Source of the DNA: Nocardia tenerifensis NBRC 101015
Lineage (GTDB): Bacteria > Actinomycetota > Actinomycetes > Mycobacteriales > Mycobacteriaceae
Length of the DNA: 64,000 nt
Direction of reading: 5' to 3'
Assembly (NCBI RefSeq): GCF_000308715.1
Contig: NZ_BAGH01000418.1
Location: 1 to 64,000, forward strand
Under the pieces are notes generated by a model that saw only the letters and a list, made by a program, of their open reading frames with translations, was not told the origin of the DNA and made no database searches. Made by a program: the position numbers and the translations under genes. Below, piece by piece: positions 51,506 through 60,747 of this stretch. Each line of letters opens with the position of its first letter. The stretch's first letter is position 1.

Positions 51506-52423
51506 ATGACGCGGCGCGGATGGGCGCTGTTTCTCGCGATGGGCGTCATCTGGGGCGTGCCCTACGCGATGATCCGGATCGCGGTGGTCGACTTCGACCC
51601 GGTGGTGGTCGCGTTCGCGAGGACGTCGGTCGGCGCGCTGGTGCTGTTGCCGATCGCGTTGTACACCAACGCTTTAGGCCCGGTGTTCCGCCGGTGGCGG
51701 CCGCTGCTGCTGTACACGGTGATGGAGATCATCGGGCCGTGGCTGTTCATCGGGTTCGCGGAGACCACGCTGAACAGTTCGACGGTCGGACTGCTGATCG
51801 CCGCGGTTCCGCTGATCGCGGTGGTCATCGTGACCAAGCTCGGTCACGAGGGCTTCGACCGGCGCCGCGTCACCGGCCTGATGATCGGGTTCGCCGGCGT
51901 CGCGGCCCTGGTCGGTCTGGACATCGACCTGTCCAACCCCGCGGCCATCGGCGCGATCGCGCTGACCACCATCGGCTACGCGATCGGCCCGATCGTGATC
52001 AACCGGGCGCTCACTGACCTGCCGCCGCTCGGCGTGGTGACCGCGTCGCTGATCATCGCCGCGGTGGTGTACGCGCCGTTCGCGGCGTTGCGCAGGCCGG
52101 CAAGCTACCCGGCCGACGCCACGCTGTCGGTCCTCGGTCTCGCGCTGATCTGCACCGCGGCGGCGTTCCTGCTGTTCTTCGCGCTCATCTCCGAGGTCGG
52201 CCCCGCCCGGGCGACGGTGATCACCTACATCAATCCCGCGGTCGCCATCGTGCTCGGCGTCGCGGCGCTCGGCGAGCCGCTCACCGCGGGCATGGCGATC
52301 GGCTTCCCGCTGGTGATCCTCGGCTCGATCCTCGGCACCGCCCGCAGTCGCGAGACGCCCGAGGACGCGCTGTGCACCACGCCCGCGGCGCCCGAGGCGG
52401 CGGCCCAATTACCCGAGAGGTAA
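51506..52423 (+). CDS. EamA/DMT-family exporter
   Basis: A 305-residue transporter with ten hydrophobic segments in two EamA repeats (WALFLAMGVIWGVPYAMI at the start; VTASLIIAAVVYAPFAAL opens the second). The second repeat ends VILGSILGTARSRE, followed by a polar tail. ATG 51506 (MTRRGWALFL) is preferred over ATG 51485 because it places the first helix at the N-terminus. It is unlike the exporter at 15744-16643 outside family motifs. Substrate unknown. Confidence 0.87.
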   Translation: MTRRGWALFLAMGVIWGVPYAMIRIAVVDFDPVVVAFARTSVGALVLLPIALYTNALGPVFRRWRPLLLYTVMEIIGPWLFIGFAETTLNSSTVGLLIAAVPLIAVVIVTKLGHEGFDRRRVTGLMIGFAGVAALVGLDIDLSNPAAIGAIALTTIGYAIGPIVINRALTDLPPLGVVTASLIIAAVVYAPFAALRRPASYPADATLSVLGLALICTAAAFLLFFALISEVGPARATVITYINPAVAIVLGVAALGEPLTAGMAIGFPLVILGSILGTARSRETPEDALCTTPAAPEAAAQLPER

Positions 52424-52502
52424 TCGACGGCGGCGCGGGCCGTGGCCAGAATGAGGACCGCGCCGCCTCGACCGGAGGCGGCGCGGAACGGAAGGATCGG
52501 CC

Positions 52503-52934
52503 TTGTCCGCTACCACATCCACATCCACCCGAGCCGTGGTAACCGAGCTGTTGCGCAGGATCGGTTCGGGCGACGCCGACGCGATCGCCGAGCTGTACGC
52601 CGACGAGGTGGATTGGCGACTGGACTGGCCGGACGCCGAGCACGGCCGCGCCGCGACGCCATGGATCCGGCACCGCTCGACCGGCGCGGAGGCGGCCGAT
52701 CATTTCCGGGCGATAGCCGAACACCATGTGCCCGAACAGGTGGCGACGCAGATCGAGCGCGTGCTGGTCGACGGCGAGGACGCGGTGGTGCTCGGCGAGA
52801 TCCGGCAGACCGCGCGCGCCACCGGACGCGCCTACCGTGCGAGATTCGCGCTGCACCTCACGATCCAGGACGGCCGGGTCACCCGTCACCACGTCTACGA
52901 GGACAGCCTGGCCGTCGCGCAGGCCTTCGCCTGA
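52503..52934 (+). CDS. SnoaL/NTF2-like protein
   Basis: A 143-residue cone-shaped NTF2-fold protein: VVTELLRRIGSGDADAIAEL, YADEVDWRLDWPDA, DHFRAIAEHHVPEQVATQI and FALHLTIQDGRVTRHHVYEDSLAVAQAF (in part). These are enzymes or binding proteins for small hydrophobic substrates. The start is a TTG (MSATTSTSTR) preceded by GGAAGGATC. It follows the DMT exporter and precedes a methyltransferase, with no clear operon link. Substrate unknown. Confidence 0.8.
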   Translation: MSATTSTSTRAVVTELLRRIGSGDADAIAELYADEVDWRLDWPDAEHGRAATPWIRHRSTGAEAADHFRAIAEHHVPEQVATQIERVLVDGEDAVVLGEIRQTARATGRAYRARFALHLTIQDGRVTRHHVYEDSLAVAQAFA

Positions 52935-52962
52935 CCTCTCGCGCGCTGTGGATGATGTTGGG

Positions 52963-53610
52963 ATGAACGAACTCTCGAACGCCCCCGCCGACGTGGCCGT
53001 CACCCGCGCCGCCTACAACGACGTCGCCGAGCTCTATACCGAGATCGCCAAGAACAACCTCGCCGAGAACCCCCATGACCGCGCCATGCTCGCCCTGTTC
53101 GCGGAACTGGTGGGCGCCGGCACGCCCGTGGCCGACATCGGTTGCGGCCCGGGGCGACTCACCGCGCATCTGCACTCGCTCGGCCTGTCCGCCTTCGGCA
53201 TAGACCTGTCGCCGGAGATGATCGCCATCGCCCGTCGGCAGTATCCGGGGCTGTCCTTCGAGGTGGGCACGATGGAGCGGCTGGCGCTGGCCGATGCGGG
53301 CCTGCGCGGATTGATCGCGTGGTATTCGCTGATCCATCTCCCGCCGGACCGCATGCCGGAGGTGTCGGCGGAGTTGTATCGGGTATTAGAGGTGGGAGGG
53401 CACGCGCTACTGGCCTTTTTCGCTACCGACGCACCCGGCGCGGTGGAGGCGTTCGAGCACAGGGTGACTCGCGCCTACCGATGGTCGCCGGAGCGGCTTG
53501 CCGCAGTGTTGCGGGACGTCGGCTTCACGGTGCGCACGCGGATGATCCGGGAGCCCGATCCCGGCGAGCGATTCCAGCAGGCGTACCTACTGGTGTCGAA
53601 GGTGGGCTGA
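52963..53610 (+). CDS. Class I SAM-dependent methyltransferase
   Basis: A 215-residue methyltransferase. VADIGCGPGRLTAHLHSLG is motif I (SAM-binding), FGIDLSPEMIAIAR motif II, and LRGLIAWYSLIHLPPDRMPEVSAELYRVLEVGGHALLAF (parts) the motif III-IV region. It lacks any targeting signal and resembles ubiquinone/menaquinone- or natural-product-type methyltransferases. ATG 52963 is the first good start. It lies 28 bases after the SnoaL-like gene. Substrate unknown. Confidence 0.87.
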   Translation: MNELSNAPADVAVTRAAYNDVAELYTEIAKNNLAENPHDRAMLALFAELVGAGTPVADIGCGPGRLTAHLHSLGLSAFGIDLSPEMIAIARRQYPGLSFEVGTMERLALADAGLRGLIAWYSLIHLPPDRMPEVSAELYRVLEVGGHALLAFFATDAPGAVEAFEHRVTRAYRWSPERLAAVLRDVGFTVRTRMIREPDPGERFQQAYLLVSKVG

Positions 53611-53739
53611 AGGCTGGGCAATGATCGCTGAATTAGGTAAATTGTTGCCAGCCGCGCAGGATTCATGGCTGCGCGCGGGCCCGCCCGACAACGTGGTCGA
53701 TCCATTTGCACACCACGCCTGTCGCCAGGGAGCAACACC

Positions 53740-55092
53740 ATGGACCTCATCGCGCCTATTGATGCCGTTTTCCTGCTCGCCGAGTCCCGCGAACATCCGA
53801 TGCACGTCGGCTCCCTCCAGCTTTTCGAGGCGCCCGAGGACGCCGGGCCCGATTTCGCCCGGCAGACCTACGAGAAGTTGTTGTCCTGCAAGGACATCGA
53901 CGCGACGTTCCGTAAACGACCGGCCACCCTGTTCGGCGCGCCGCGCATGGCGTGGACCACCGAGGACGACGTCGAGCTCGAGTACCACGTCCGCCGCCAG
54001 GCCGTCCCCCGGCCGGGCGGGACGGACCAGCTGGTCGAGCTCGCGTCGAGCCTGCACAGCGCCCTGCTCGACCGGCATCGCCCGCTGTGGGAGATCCACC
54101 TGATCGAGGGCCTCGCGGACGGTCGCTTCGCCGTCTACTCGAAGATGCACCACGCCCTGATCGACGGCGTCTCCGCACAGCGGTTGATCCAGCGGACGCT
54201 GACCAGTGAGCCCGCCGGCGAGGCGCGGGTCCCGTGGAATCTGCCGAGGACACCGCGCACGCCGGCGACCGATTCGTCCGCCGGACTGCTCGGCGCGGCC
54301 CGAAACCTGTTGTCGGCGGCGGCTTCCGGCCCGACGCTGCTGCGCACGGCCCGCGCCGTGCTGCTCGAGCAGCAGCTGACCATGCCGTTCGAGGCGCCGC
54401 GCACGATGTTCAACGTGCCGATCGGCGGGGCGCGCCGCACCGTGGTCCGCTCGTGGCCGCTGGAGCGGATCAAGCAGGTGAAGAAGGCGACCGGCGCGAC
54501 CGTCAACGACGTGGTGCTCACCATGTCCGCCGGCGCGCTGCGCTCCTACCTGGCCGAGCGAGACGCGTTGCCGGACAAGCCGTTGATCGCGATGGTGCCG
54601 ATGTCGCTGCGCTCGCCCGACGACGTGGCGACCGACGGCGTGAAGGTCGGCGCCGTGCTGTGCAATCTCGGCACCGACGTCGCCGACCCGCTCGACCGAC
54701 TACAGGTGGTCGGCGAATCCATGCGCAAGAGCAAGGACGTCTACAGCTCGCTGTCGAGCATCCAGACGATGGCGCTGTCCGCGCTGATGGTCAGCCCGAT
54801 CGCGCTCAGCCTGCTGCCCGGCCTGGTCCCGCTGACCAATCCGGCGTTCAACATTGTCATCTCGAACGTGCCCGGCCCGCGCGAGCCCATGTACTGGAAC
54901 GGCGCCCGCCTCGACGCCACCTACCCGATGTCCATCCCGTTCGACGGTCAGGCGGTAAACATCACTCTGACCACCAACGGGGACAATCTCGACTTCGGCG
55001 TGGTCGGCTGCCGCCGCAGCGTGCCGGAGCTTCCGCGCCTGCTCGATCACCTGGAGAACGCGCTGAGCGAGCTGGAGTCGGCCGCCGTCTGA
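53740..55092 (+). CDS. WS/DGAT-type wax ester synthase / diacylglycerol acyltransferase
   Basis: A 450-residue acyltransferase. The catalytic motif HHALIDG (HHxxxDG) follows the first about 130 residues, which begin MDLIAPIDAVFLLAE. The second domain has NDVVLTMSAGALRSYL, NPAFNIVISNVPGPR and FDGQAVNITLTTNGD. These enzymes make storage wax esters or triacylglycerol from acyl-CoA and are abundant in Nocardia, Rhodococcus and Mycobacterium. ATG 53740 follows AGGGAG. It precedes a nitronate-monooxygenase-like gene after 228 bases. Lipid substrate unproven. Confidence 0.93.
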   Translation: MDLIAPIDAVFLLAESREHPMHVGSLQLFEAPEDAGPDFARQTYEKLLSCKDIDATFRKRPATLFGAPRMAWTTEDDVELEYHVRRQAVPRPGGTDQLVELASSLHSALLDRHRPLWEIHLIEGLADGRFAVYSKMHHALIDGVSAQRLIQRTLTSEPAGEARVPWNLPRTPRTPATDSSAGLLGAARNLLSAAASGPTLLRTARAVLLEQQLTMPFEAPRTMFNVPIGGARRTVVRSWPLERIKQVKKATGATVNDVVLTMSAGALRSYLAERDALPDKPLIAMVPMSLRSPDDVATDGVKVGAVLCNLGTDVADPLDRLQVVGESMRKSKDVYSSLSSIQTMALSALMVSPIALSLLPGLVPLTNPAFNIVISNVPGPREPMYWNGARLDATYPMSIPFDGQAVNITLTTNGDNLDFGVVGCRRSVPELPRLLDHLENALSELESAAV

Positions 55093-55320
55093 CCGAAGCC
55101 TGCCGGGCAAAACTAGAACGTGTTACTGTCACCCTATGGTGCTGAGACCAGTCGAGGACGTCGCGGCCGCGCAACGGCGATACCCGCGGCTCGCGACCGA
55201 TTCGACGGGTCGGGGTCCGAGCATGCTCCGGCGGGCACCGCGAACAACTATGTAACTCGTTCTAGGACAAGCTGCCGTCGTCGCTCGCGGCGCAGGAGCA
55301 GCGAGGGAGACCAGCAGGCC

Positions 55321-56445
55321 ATGCGTACCGAAATATGCGAACGGCTCGGGATCGAATTCCCCATCTTCGCGTTCACCCACTGCCGCGACGTGGCGGCCGC
55401 GGTCAGCAATGCCGGCGGGCTCGGCGTGCTCGGTGCGGTCGGCTTCACCGCCGAGGAGCTCGAGATCGAGCTGGCCTGGCTCGACGAACACGTGCACGGC
55501 GTGTACGGGGTCGACCTGGTGATTCCGAGCAAGTACGAGGGCAAGGGCATCGACGGCCTCAGCCCCGAAGAGCTGGAAGCCAAACTGGCGGAACTGGTTC
55601 CGAGCGGGCACCGCGATTTCGCGGAGAAGATCCTCGCCGACCACGGCGTGCCGGCGCTGCCCGACGGCGAGCGGCACAACCAGTTGCTCGGCTGGACCGC
55701 GACGACCGCGGCCCCGCAGGTCGAGGTGATCCTGCGGCACCCCAAGGCCAAGCTCGTCGCCAACGCGCTCGGCACCCCGCCCGACGACGTGATCAAGCAG
55801 GTTCAGGACTCCGGCAGGCTGATCGGCGCGCTGTGCGGCTCGGTCAAGCACGCGCTCAACCACAAGAACGCCGGCCTGGACTTCGTGGTCTGCCAGGGTA
55901 CCGAGGGCGGCGGGCACTGCGGCGAGATCTCGTCGCTGGTGCTGTGGCCGCAGGTGATCGACGCCGTCGGCGACCTGCCGGTGCTCGCGGCGGGCGGCAT
56001 CGGCAACGGCCGCCAGGTCGCCGCCGCCATGGCGATGGGCGCGGCGGGCGCGTGGACCGGCTCGCTGTGGCTGACCGTCGAGGAGGCCAATGTGCCGCCC
56101 GCGCAGATGCAGACCTACATCGACGCGTCCAGCCACGACACCGTGCGCTCGCGCTCGTGGACCGGCAAGCCGTGCCGCATGCTGCGCAACGACTGGACCG
56201 ACGCCTGGGAGCAGGCCGACACCCCCGACCCGCTGCCCATGCCGCTGCAGATGATGGTGGCCCTGGACGGCGTCAAGCGCGGGCACCGCTACCCCGAGGC
56301 CGCCAAGGACGTGAACTTCAACCCGGTCGGCCAGGTGGTCGGCATGATGACCAAGGTCGAGCGGTCCGCGGACGTGGTGAACCGGCTGATCCAGGAGTAT
56401 GTCGAGTCCTGCGATCGGCTCAACAAGCTCAACGGCGGGCTCTGA
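55321..56445 (+). CDS. Nitronate monooxygenase-like FMN protein
   Basis: A 374-residue TIM-barrel flavoprotein of the nitronate monooxygenase/enoyl-reductase group. VAAAVSNAGGLGVLGAVGF, GLDFVVCQGTEGGGHCGEI and PVLAAGGIGNGRQVAAAMAMGA (parts) bind FMN and phosphate. The sequence fits the mycobacterial class that includes Rv1533-like proteins rather than the fungal class. ATG 55321 is the family start. It follows the WS/DGAT gene and converges with the DUF5996 gene. Natural substrate unknown; possibly detoxifies nitronates. Confidence 0.88.
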   Translation: MRTEICERLGIEFPIFAFTHCRDVAAAVSNAGGLGVLGAVGFTAEELEIELAWLDEHVHGVYGVDLVIPSKYEGKGIDGLSPEELEAKLAELVPSGHRDFAEKILADHGVPALPDGERHNQLLGWTATTAAPQVEVILRHPKAKLVANALGTPPDDVIKQVQDSGRLIGALCGSVKHALNHKNAGLDFVVCQGTEGGGHCGEISSLVLWPQVIDAVGDLPVLAAGGIGNGRQVAAAMAMGAAGAWTGSLWLTVEEANVPPAQMQTYIDASSHDTVRSRSWTGKPCRMLRNDWTDAWEQADTPDPLPMPLQMMVALDGVKRGHRYPEAAKDVNFNPVGQVVGMMTKVERSADVVNRLIQEYVESCDRLNKLNGGL

Positions 56446-57417
56446 TCACTCCGGCCATTCGGGCCAGCCTTTTTCGCGCAGCACCGGGTCGGTGACGCCG
56501 CCCCAGCAGGTCAGCTGGTCGGTGTCCCACCCGGCCAGCTCGGCCCCGTTGGCGTAGACGGACTGGAAGAACTCGCGGGCGGACCCGACCGGGTCCTCCG
56601 TCGCGCGGGCGGCGTCATAGGGGTAGTAGGCCGAGTGGCCCGCGCCGGAGGCCACCCAGTGGGCGCCGGCCGGGCTCAGCGGGCGTTCGGCCAGCCCGGC
56701 GGGCTCGGGCGCGGTGTAGGAGTAGAAGGTCGGCTCGGGCACCTTGTCGTCGCCGAACCAGAAACCGGCGCTGATCACCTCGCGCGAGTACGCCTCGCGG
56801 GTCACCGAATCCACCGTCTCCGGCAGCTCGATATGCCGCGGCGAGAATCGCTGCACCGCGATATCGAAGGTGTGCCAGAACAATTGAACGGGGCTGATCT
56901 TGCCCGAGTAGGTCGCGCTGAACTCCTCGAGCACCCGTCCGACCTGGCTCTGCACCCGGAAGGCGTGGCGCGCCCGGTCCGGGTCGTAGTCGCGGTGCTC
57001 GTCGTCGTCCTCGAACGGCCTGCGCGCGTCGGGCAGGTCGAACGGGTGCGGGTGCGCGAGGGTGACCTCGATGTCGAGGTCGCGCAGCCCGTTGCGCACG
57101 TCGCCGTAGAAGGTGGCCACCGACTGGTCGACGAGGTCGATCTCGACCTGGGCGCCCTGATCCGTGGCTATCCGCAGCACGTGGTCGAAGAAGTCGAACG
57201 CGCAGGTGAAGACCGGGCCGTTGCGCGCGGATCCGAGCGGGACGGTGGTCCAGCCGCGCGCGGTGAGCCGGTAGGTCATGTGCCACCAGTGGTTGCGCCG
57301 GACGCCCTTGGCCAGCGCCACCTTGCCGACGATCTGGGCGAAGCGGTGCAGTGTCTCCTTGGTCGGCCGCCAGGATTCGAGCGGAATCGCGGGCAATGGG
57401 TCGAATGAGACGGTCAT
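56446..57417 (-). CDS. DUF5996-family protein
   Basis: A 323-residue protein. PLESWRPTKETLHRFAQIVGKVALA, NHWWHMTYRLTARGWTT, DFFDHVLRIATDQG and KISPVQLFWHTFDIAVQRFSPRH (parts) match DUF5996. Conserved His and Trp residues (NHWWHM) suggest a possible metal or ligand site, but no reaction is known. It converges with the nitronate-monooxygenase-like gene with no gap and is divergent from the SRPBCC gene across about 130 bases. Function unknown. Confidence 0.82.
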   Translation of the reverse strand: MTVSFDPLPAIPLESWRPTKETLHRFAQIVGKVALAKGVRRNHWWHMTYRLTARGWTTVPLGSARNGPVFTCAFDFFDHVLRIATDQGAQVEIDLVDQSVATFYGDVRNGLRDLDIEVTLAHPHPFDLPDARRPFEDDDEHRDYDPDRARHAFRVQSQVGRVLEEFSATYSGKISPVQLFWHTFDIAVQRFSPRHIELPETVDSVTREAYSREVISAGFWFGDDKVPEPTFYSYTAPEPAGLAERPLSPAGAHWVASGAGHSAYYPYDAARATEDPVGSAREFFQSVYANGAELAGWDTDQLTCWGGVTDPVLREKGWPEWPE

Positions 57418-57483
57418 GCCGGAAACGGTACGCCGCGGCCGAGCCCGGGCCCGTCAGGTCATCCGACCCAACTCTTCCTTGAT

Positions 57484-57494
57484 TGTCCCAGACA
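57484..57494. promoter_or_regulatory. GntR-type operator, SRPBCC promoter
   Basis: TGTCCCAGACA, a TGTC-N3-GACA palindrome, is followed by a TATACG sequence that could serve as -10. It lies 58 bases before the SRPBCC start and matches sites at the GntR/ABC1-kinase and DoxX-like promoters. Confidence 0.7.
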
Positions 57495-57551
57495 GTATAC
57501 GCTCCTGTCAGCGACCCTCGAAACACGAAGCAGGCCAAGGGAGTAACTCGG

Positions 57552-58142
57552 ATGATCTGGCTCGTCATCGCCGTCGTACTGCTCGTCCTGGCGCTCGCCG
57601 CAGTGGTGGCGTCGGCCGTGTTGCGGCGCTGGACCAAGACCGTGCTCGCGGGTGGCGGCAACCCGCTCAGGCCCGTCCGCGCCGACGAACTCCGGCGCTT
57701 CATCGAGCGCAAGGCGGCCTTCGTGGTCACGACCGAGCAGACCTTCGACGCCGCCGCCGAGCACGTCTGGGCGGCGCTCGACACCGACGGCCTGTTCTCC
57801 TGGCTCCCCGTGATCAATGGCATGCGTTACCGCGACCAAGACCGAACTGTCGGTGTCACAAGGGTTTTCGACGGATTTCTCGTCGCAGGCGCGGAACGGG
57901 CGATCGTTCGGGAGCAGGGGCGCAGGCTCGCGTTCACGGCGATCAGTTCCTCGGTGCCGTTCGTGCTGAAGTCGATCGCGGAGGAATATGTGCTCACCCC
58001 AACGGATTCCGGGGCGACCACACTCACCTGGACACTGGCCGCGCATCCGCGCTTCGCCCTGCTGGTGCCGTATCGGCTCTTCGTCCCGCTTGCGCGGCCG
58101 GTGGCGCGGTGGAACCTGCGCGGACTGGCCACGCGGATGTGA
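57552..58142 (+). CDS. SRPBCC-family membrane-anchored protein
   Basis: A 196-residue protein with one N-terminal hydrophobic helix (IWLVIAVVLLVLALAAVVASAV) and a SRPBCC (START-like) domain: TFDAAAEHVWAALDTDGLFSWLPVINGMRYR, TRVFDGFLVAGAER and TTLTWTLAAHPRF (in parts). SRPBCC proteins hold lipids or aromatic ligands in a deep pocket. ATG 57552 has AAGGGAG upstream. A TGTCCCAGACA palindrome in its promoter links it to the GntR regulator downstream. Ligand unknown. Confidence 0.82.
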   Translation: MIWLVIAVVLLVLALAAVVASAVLRRWTKTVLAGGGNPLRPVRADELRRFIERKAAFVVTTEQTFDAAAEHVWAALDTDGLFSWLPVINGMRYRDQDRTVGVTRVFDGFLVAGAERAIVREQGRRLAFTAISSSVPFVLKSIAEEYVLTPTDSGATTLTWTLAAHPRFALLVPYRLFVPLARPVARWNLRGLATRM

Positions 58143-58187
58143 TCGGTCGCCCCGGCGAGCAGCCATAAAGACACCCCTCCGCCAAAT

Positions 58188-58198
58188 CGTCTGGGACA
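58188..58198. promoter_or_regulatory. Near-match to the GntR palindrome
   Basis: On the minus strand this reads TGTCCCAGACG, one base off the palindrome. It sits between the convergent SRPBCC and GntR genes, not in an obvious promoter, so it may be a silent or auxiliary site. Confidence 0.4.
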
Positions 58199-58286
58199 GA
58201 ACGAGTCTGAGGCAATGCGACAACAAGCGCCGAATTCACCCAGCGTTACGCCGGCCGATGCCGAGCGCGGGAAGGCCAGACCGCCG

Positions 58287-59063
58287 TCAGGCGGTGGCGG
58301 CGTGCCCGTCGGCCGTTTGCTCCTCGGATGCGCCGACCAGCTCGTCGAAGCGCAGGATCACCCGCTCGTGGTACATCCCGAACAGATCCTCGAACAGCGC
58401 GACCTGCGCCTCGGACGGCCCGGAACCGGAGTCCCACACCGCGGCGAGCGCCCGCCAGACGAGCACGTGCAGGTCCGGCGCGCCGGCGAAGAACGCCTCG
58501 ACCGCCTCCGGCACCTCGAGCACCATCTCACCGATCGAGTTCAGAATCGCCCGCTGCATGGTCAGACCGAGCGCGGTGAGCAGTCTGCGCACCAGGCCGA
58601 CCTCGATGGCGAGGATCTGGCGCAGATCCGGATCGTCCTGCCGGGCAATGGCTTCGAGCTTGTCGATCTCGGCCTTGAGCACCGCCTGATCGATCGCCTG
58701 CTCGCTGCCAGTGTAGGCGAGCAGCGTGTCCATCACGATGCCGCGCTCGACGTCGACGATGTCGCGGAACATCTCGATCGCGACGTCCGGCCGCGGGATC
58801 GAGAAGCGGAACAGCTGCCGATACACATCGACGCCGCCGGCCTCGCGGACGTCGCGAATGGTGAAGCCCTTGCCGCGGCGCGCCTCGACGAACCCGTTCG
58901 TCTCCAGCCGTCCCAGCGTCAGCTGCGCGGTCGCCCGGTTCATGTCGAACTCCTCGGCCACCTGACGCACCGACGGCATGAGATCCCCCGGCTGATACTC
59001 CCCCGCGGCAACCCGGCGCGCCAACTCGTCGGCAACGTCGGCGACTACCGTCTGGGATCCCAT
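58287..59063 (-). CDS. GntR-family transcriptional regulator
   Basis: A 258-residue GntR protein. The HTH is at about residues 5-75 (LARRVAAGEYQPGDLMPSVRQVAEEF, MNRATAQLTLGRLETNGFVEARRGKGFTI) and a helical effector domain of the FadR/FCD type follows (ERGIVMDTLLAYTGSE). ATG 59063 follows GAGAGGTGAC; the frame is open upstream but would overlap the promoter. The protein faces the ABC1-kinase gene, and a CGTCCCAGACA palindrome and a near-copy lie between. Fatty-acid-like or lipid effectors are plausible for this domain class, unproven here. Confidence 0.88.
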   Translation of the reverse strand: MGSQTVVADVADELARRVAAGEYQPGDLMPSVRQVAEEFDMNRATAQLTLGRLETNGFVEARRGKGFTIRDVREAGGVDVYRQLFRFSIPRPDVAIEMFRDIVDVERGIVMDTLLAYTGSEQAIDQAVLKAEIDKLEAIARQDDPDLRQILAIEVGLVRRLLTALGLTMQRAILNSIGEMVLEVPEAVEAFFAGAPDLHVLVWRALAAVWDSGSGPSEAQVALFEDLFGMYHERVILRFDELVGASEEQTADGHAATA

Positions 59064-59093
59064 CGAAGTCACCTCTCGACTACGTTCGAAATA

Positions 59094-59104
59094 CGTCCCA
59101 GACA
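59094..59104. promoter_or_regulatory. GntR-type operator at its own promoter
   Basis: CGTCCCAGACA, one base off the TGTC-N3-GACA palindrome, is followed by a TCTAAG sequence like a -10. A weaker copy TGTGCCAGACT is at 59118-59128. It lies between the GntR and ABC1-kinase starts, so autoregulation is likely. Confidence 0.7.
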
Positions 59105-59170
59105 GTCTAAGCCCTACTGTGCCAGACTGCACGTGTGCGACACTGGTCGGCGCACAGTGTGAGGTGAGTC

Positions 59171-60661
59171 ATGGCTATCCAGCGCAGCGGCGACGGTTCT
59201 GACGCGGGTTCGACGGGCAGGCGCTCGCGTCTGTTCACGTCGCGGATCGACGGTAAACCCCCTGTTCGCGCGGCTGTGCGCAATGCCAAGCTGGCCGCGC
59301 TGCCGATCGCCTTCGCTGGACGCCAGGCCGCGGGCGTCGGCAAGCGGGCACTCGGCAGATCGGCCGAAGAAGTCAATCGCGAGATCCAATTGCGCACCGC
59401 CCAGCACATGTTCGAGGTGCTCGGCGAGCTCAAGGGCTGCGCCGCGAAACTCGGTCAGCTGCTTGCCATTTACGAGCTCGGGCTGCCGCCGGAGATAGCC
59501 GAGCCGTACCGGATCGCGCTGAGTCAGCTTCAGGATTCGGCGCCCATCATGCTGCCGAAGACCGTGCACGAGGCCATCGCGGCCAGCATGGGCGAGGACT
59601 GGCGCTGGCATTTCCGGGAATTCGACGATCGGCGCGCCGCCGCCGCCTCGCTCGGCCAGGTGCATCGCGCGGTCTGGCACGACGGCAGGCCGGTCGCGGT
59701 CAAGGTGATGTACCCCGGCGGCCGCCAGGCCATCGAGGCCGATCTCGAGCAACTGCGGCGGATCTCGCACCTGGCCTCGGTCTTCCTGCCCGGCGCCGAC
59801 GTCAAGGCGGTCACCGAGGCCATCTGCGACTGCGTCCGTCAGGAGTTGGACTACGCGGCCGAGGCCGAGCACCAGCGCGCCTTCGCCGCGGCCTACGCCG
59901 ACGACCCGGATTTCTTTGTGCCGCATGTCGTGGCCCAGCGCGGCGACGTGCTGATCACCGAGTGGGTCGAGGGCACGCCGCTGACCCGCATCGTGGCCTC
60001 GGGCGCGCAGGCCGAGCGCGACCGGGTGGGCATGCTGATGGTCCGCTTCGTCACCTCCGGCTGGGGCGTGCACGGGCTGCTCTACGCGGACCCGCACCCC
60101 GGCAACTTCCGGGTGCTGCCGGACGGGCGGCTCGGCGTGGTCGACTTCGGCGCCTGTTGTGCTTGGCCGCCTGCGGGTTTCGAGGAGCTGGCGATCGACT
60201 ACTGCAAGGCCTTCTTCAACGGCGGCGGGCCGGCGAAGCTCGAGGAGGCCACGCGGCGGCACGGTTTCGTCGCCTCGGGTCGCGCGTTCGACACCGAGGA
60301 GCTCTACGCCATCGTCGCGCCGTGCAGCGAGCCGTTCAAGCACGCGACGTATCGGATGACCACGCCCTGGCTGCGCAAGCAGGTGCTGCGCACCACGAAC
60401 CCCCGGCTGACGAACGTGGTGCGGGAGATGACGATGCCCGCCTACTTCACCCCGTTCGCCAGGGCGGCGCTCACACTGATCGGCGTGCTCAGCCAGCTGG
60501 AGACCGAGGGCCCGTACCGCGACGAGATCCTGCGCTGGCTGCCGGGCCTCGCCGAGGCGCTCGCGGTGGCCGAGGAGCCGCAGGCGCAGCGGCCGGTGGA
60601 CCTGGCCGCGGTGCGCGAGCGGCGCACCGACGCGCAGAACCGGCAGATGTCGGTCGGCTGA
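59171..60661 (+). CDS. ABC1/UbiB-family atypical kinase-like protein
   Basis: A 496-residue ABC1-kinase protein. The KxGQ motif (AAKLGQLLAIYE) and the A-rich loop AAAASLGQVHRA replace the usual glycine loop. RPVAVKVMYPGG has the nucleotide Lys, ITEWVEGTPL follows, then YADPHPGNFRVL and VVDFGACC give the catalytic Asp residues. Family members assist lipid and quinone metabolism at membranes. ATG 59171 is 108 bases from the GntR start. Together with the SRPBCC and DoxX-like genes it may form a lipid- or quinone-related regulon. Confidence 0.9.
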   Translation: MAIQRSGDGSDAGSTGRRSRLFTSRIDGKPPVRAAVRNAKLAALPIAFAGRQAAGVGKRALGRSAEEVNREIQLRTAQHMFEVLGELKGCAAKLGQLLAIYELGLPPEIAEPYRIALSQLQDSAPIMLPKTVHEAIAASMGEDWRWHFREFDDRRAAAASLGQVHRAVWHDGRPVAVKVMYPGGRQAIEADLEQLRRISHLASVFLPGADVKAVTEAICDCVRQELDYAAEAEHQRAFAAAYADDPDFFVPHVVAQRGDVLITEWVEGTPLTRIVASGAQAERDRVGMLMVRFVTSGWGVHGLLYADPHPGNFRVLPDGRLGVVDFGACCAWPPAGFEELAIDYCKAFFNGGGPAKLEEATRRHGFVASGRAFDTEELYAIVAPCSEPFKHATYRMTTPWLRKQVLRTTNPRLTNVVREMTMPAYFTPFARAALTLIGVLSQLETEGPYRDEILRWLPGLAEALAVAEEPQAQRPVDLAAVRERRTDAQNRQMSVG

Positions 60662-60688
60662 GGCGCACGCCCTGCCCACTGGCTCATC

Positions 60689-60699
60689 TGTCCCAGACA
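60689..60699. promoter_or_regulatory. GntR-type operator, DoxX-like promoter
   Basis: TGTCCCAGACA is followed by a TGCTAG sequence that could be a -10. It lies about 50 bases before the small membrane-protein start and is identical to the SRPBCC site. Confidence 0.7.
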
Positions 60700-60747
60700 A
60701 TGCTAGCTTCGATGGGGACTACCATCCGCGACCCATCGAGGAGAGAC

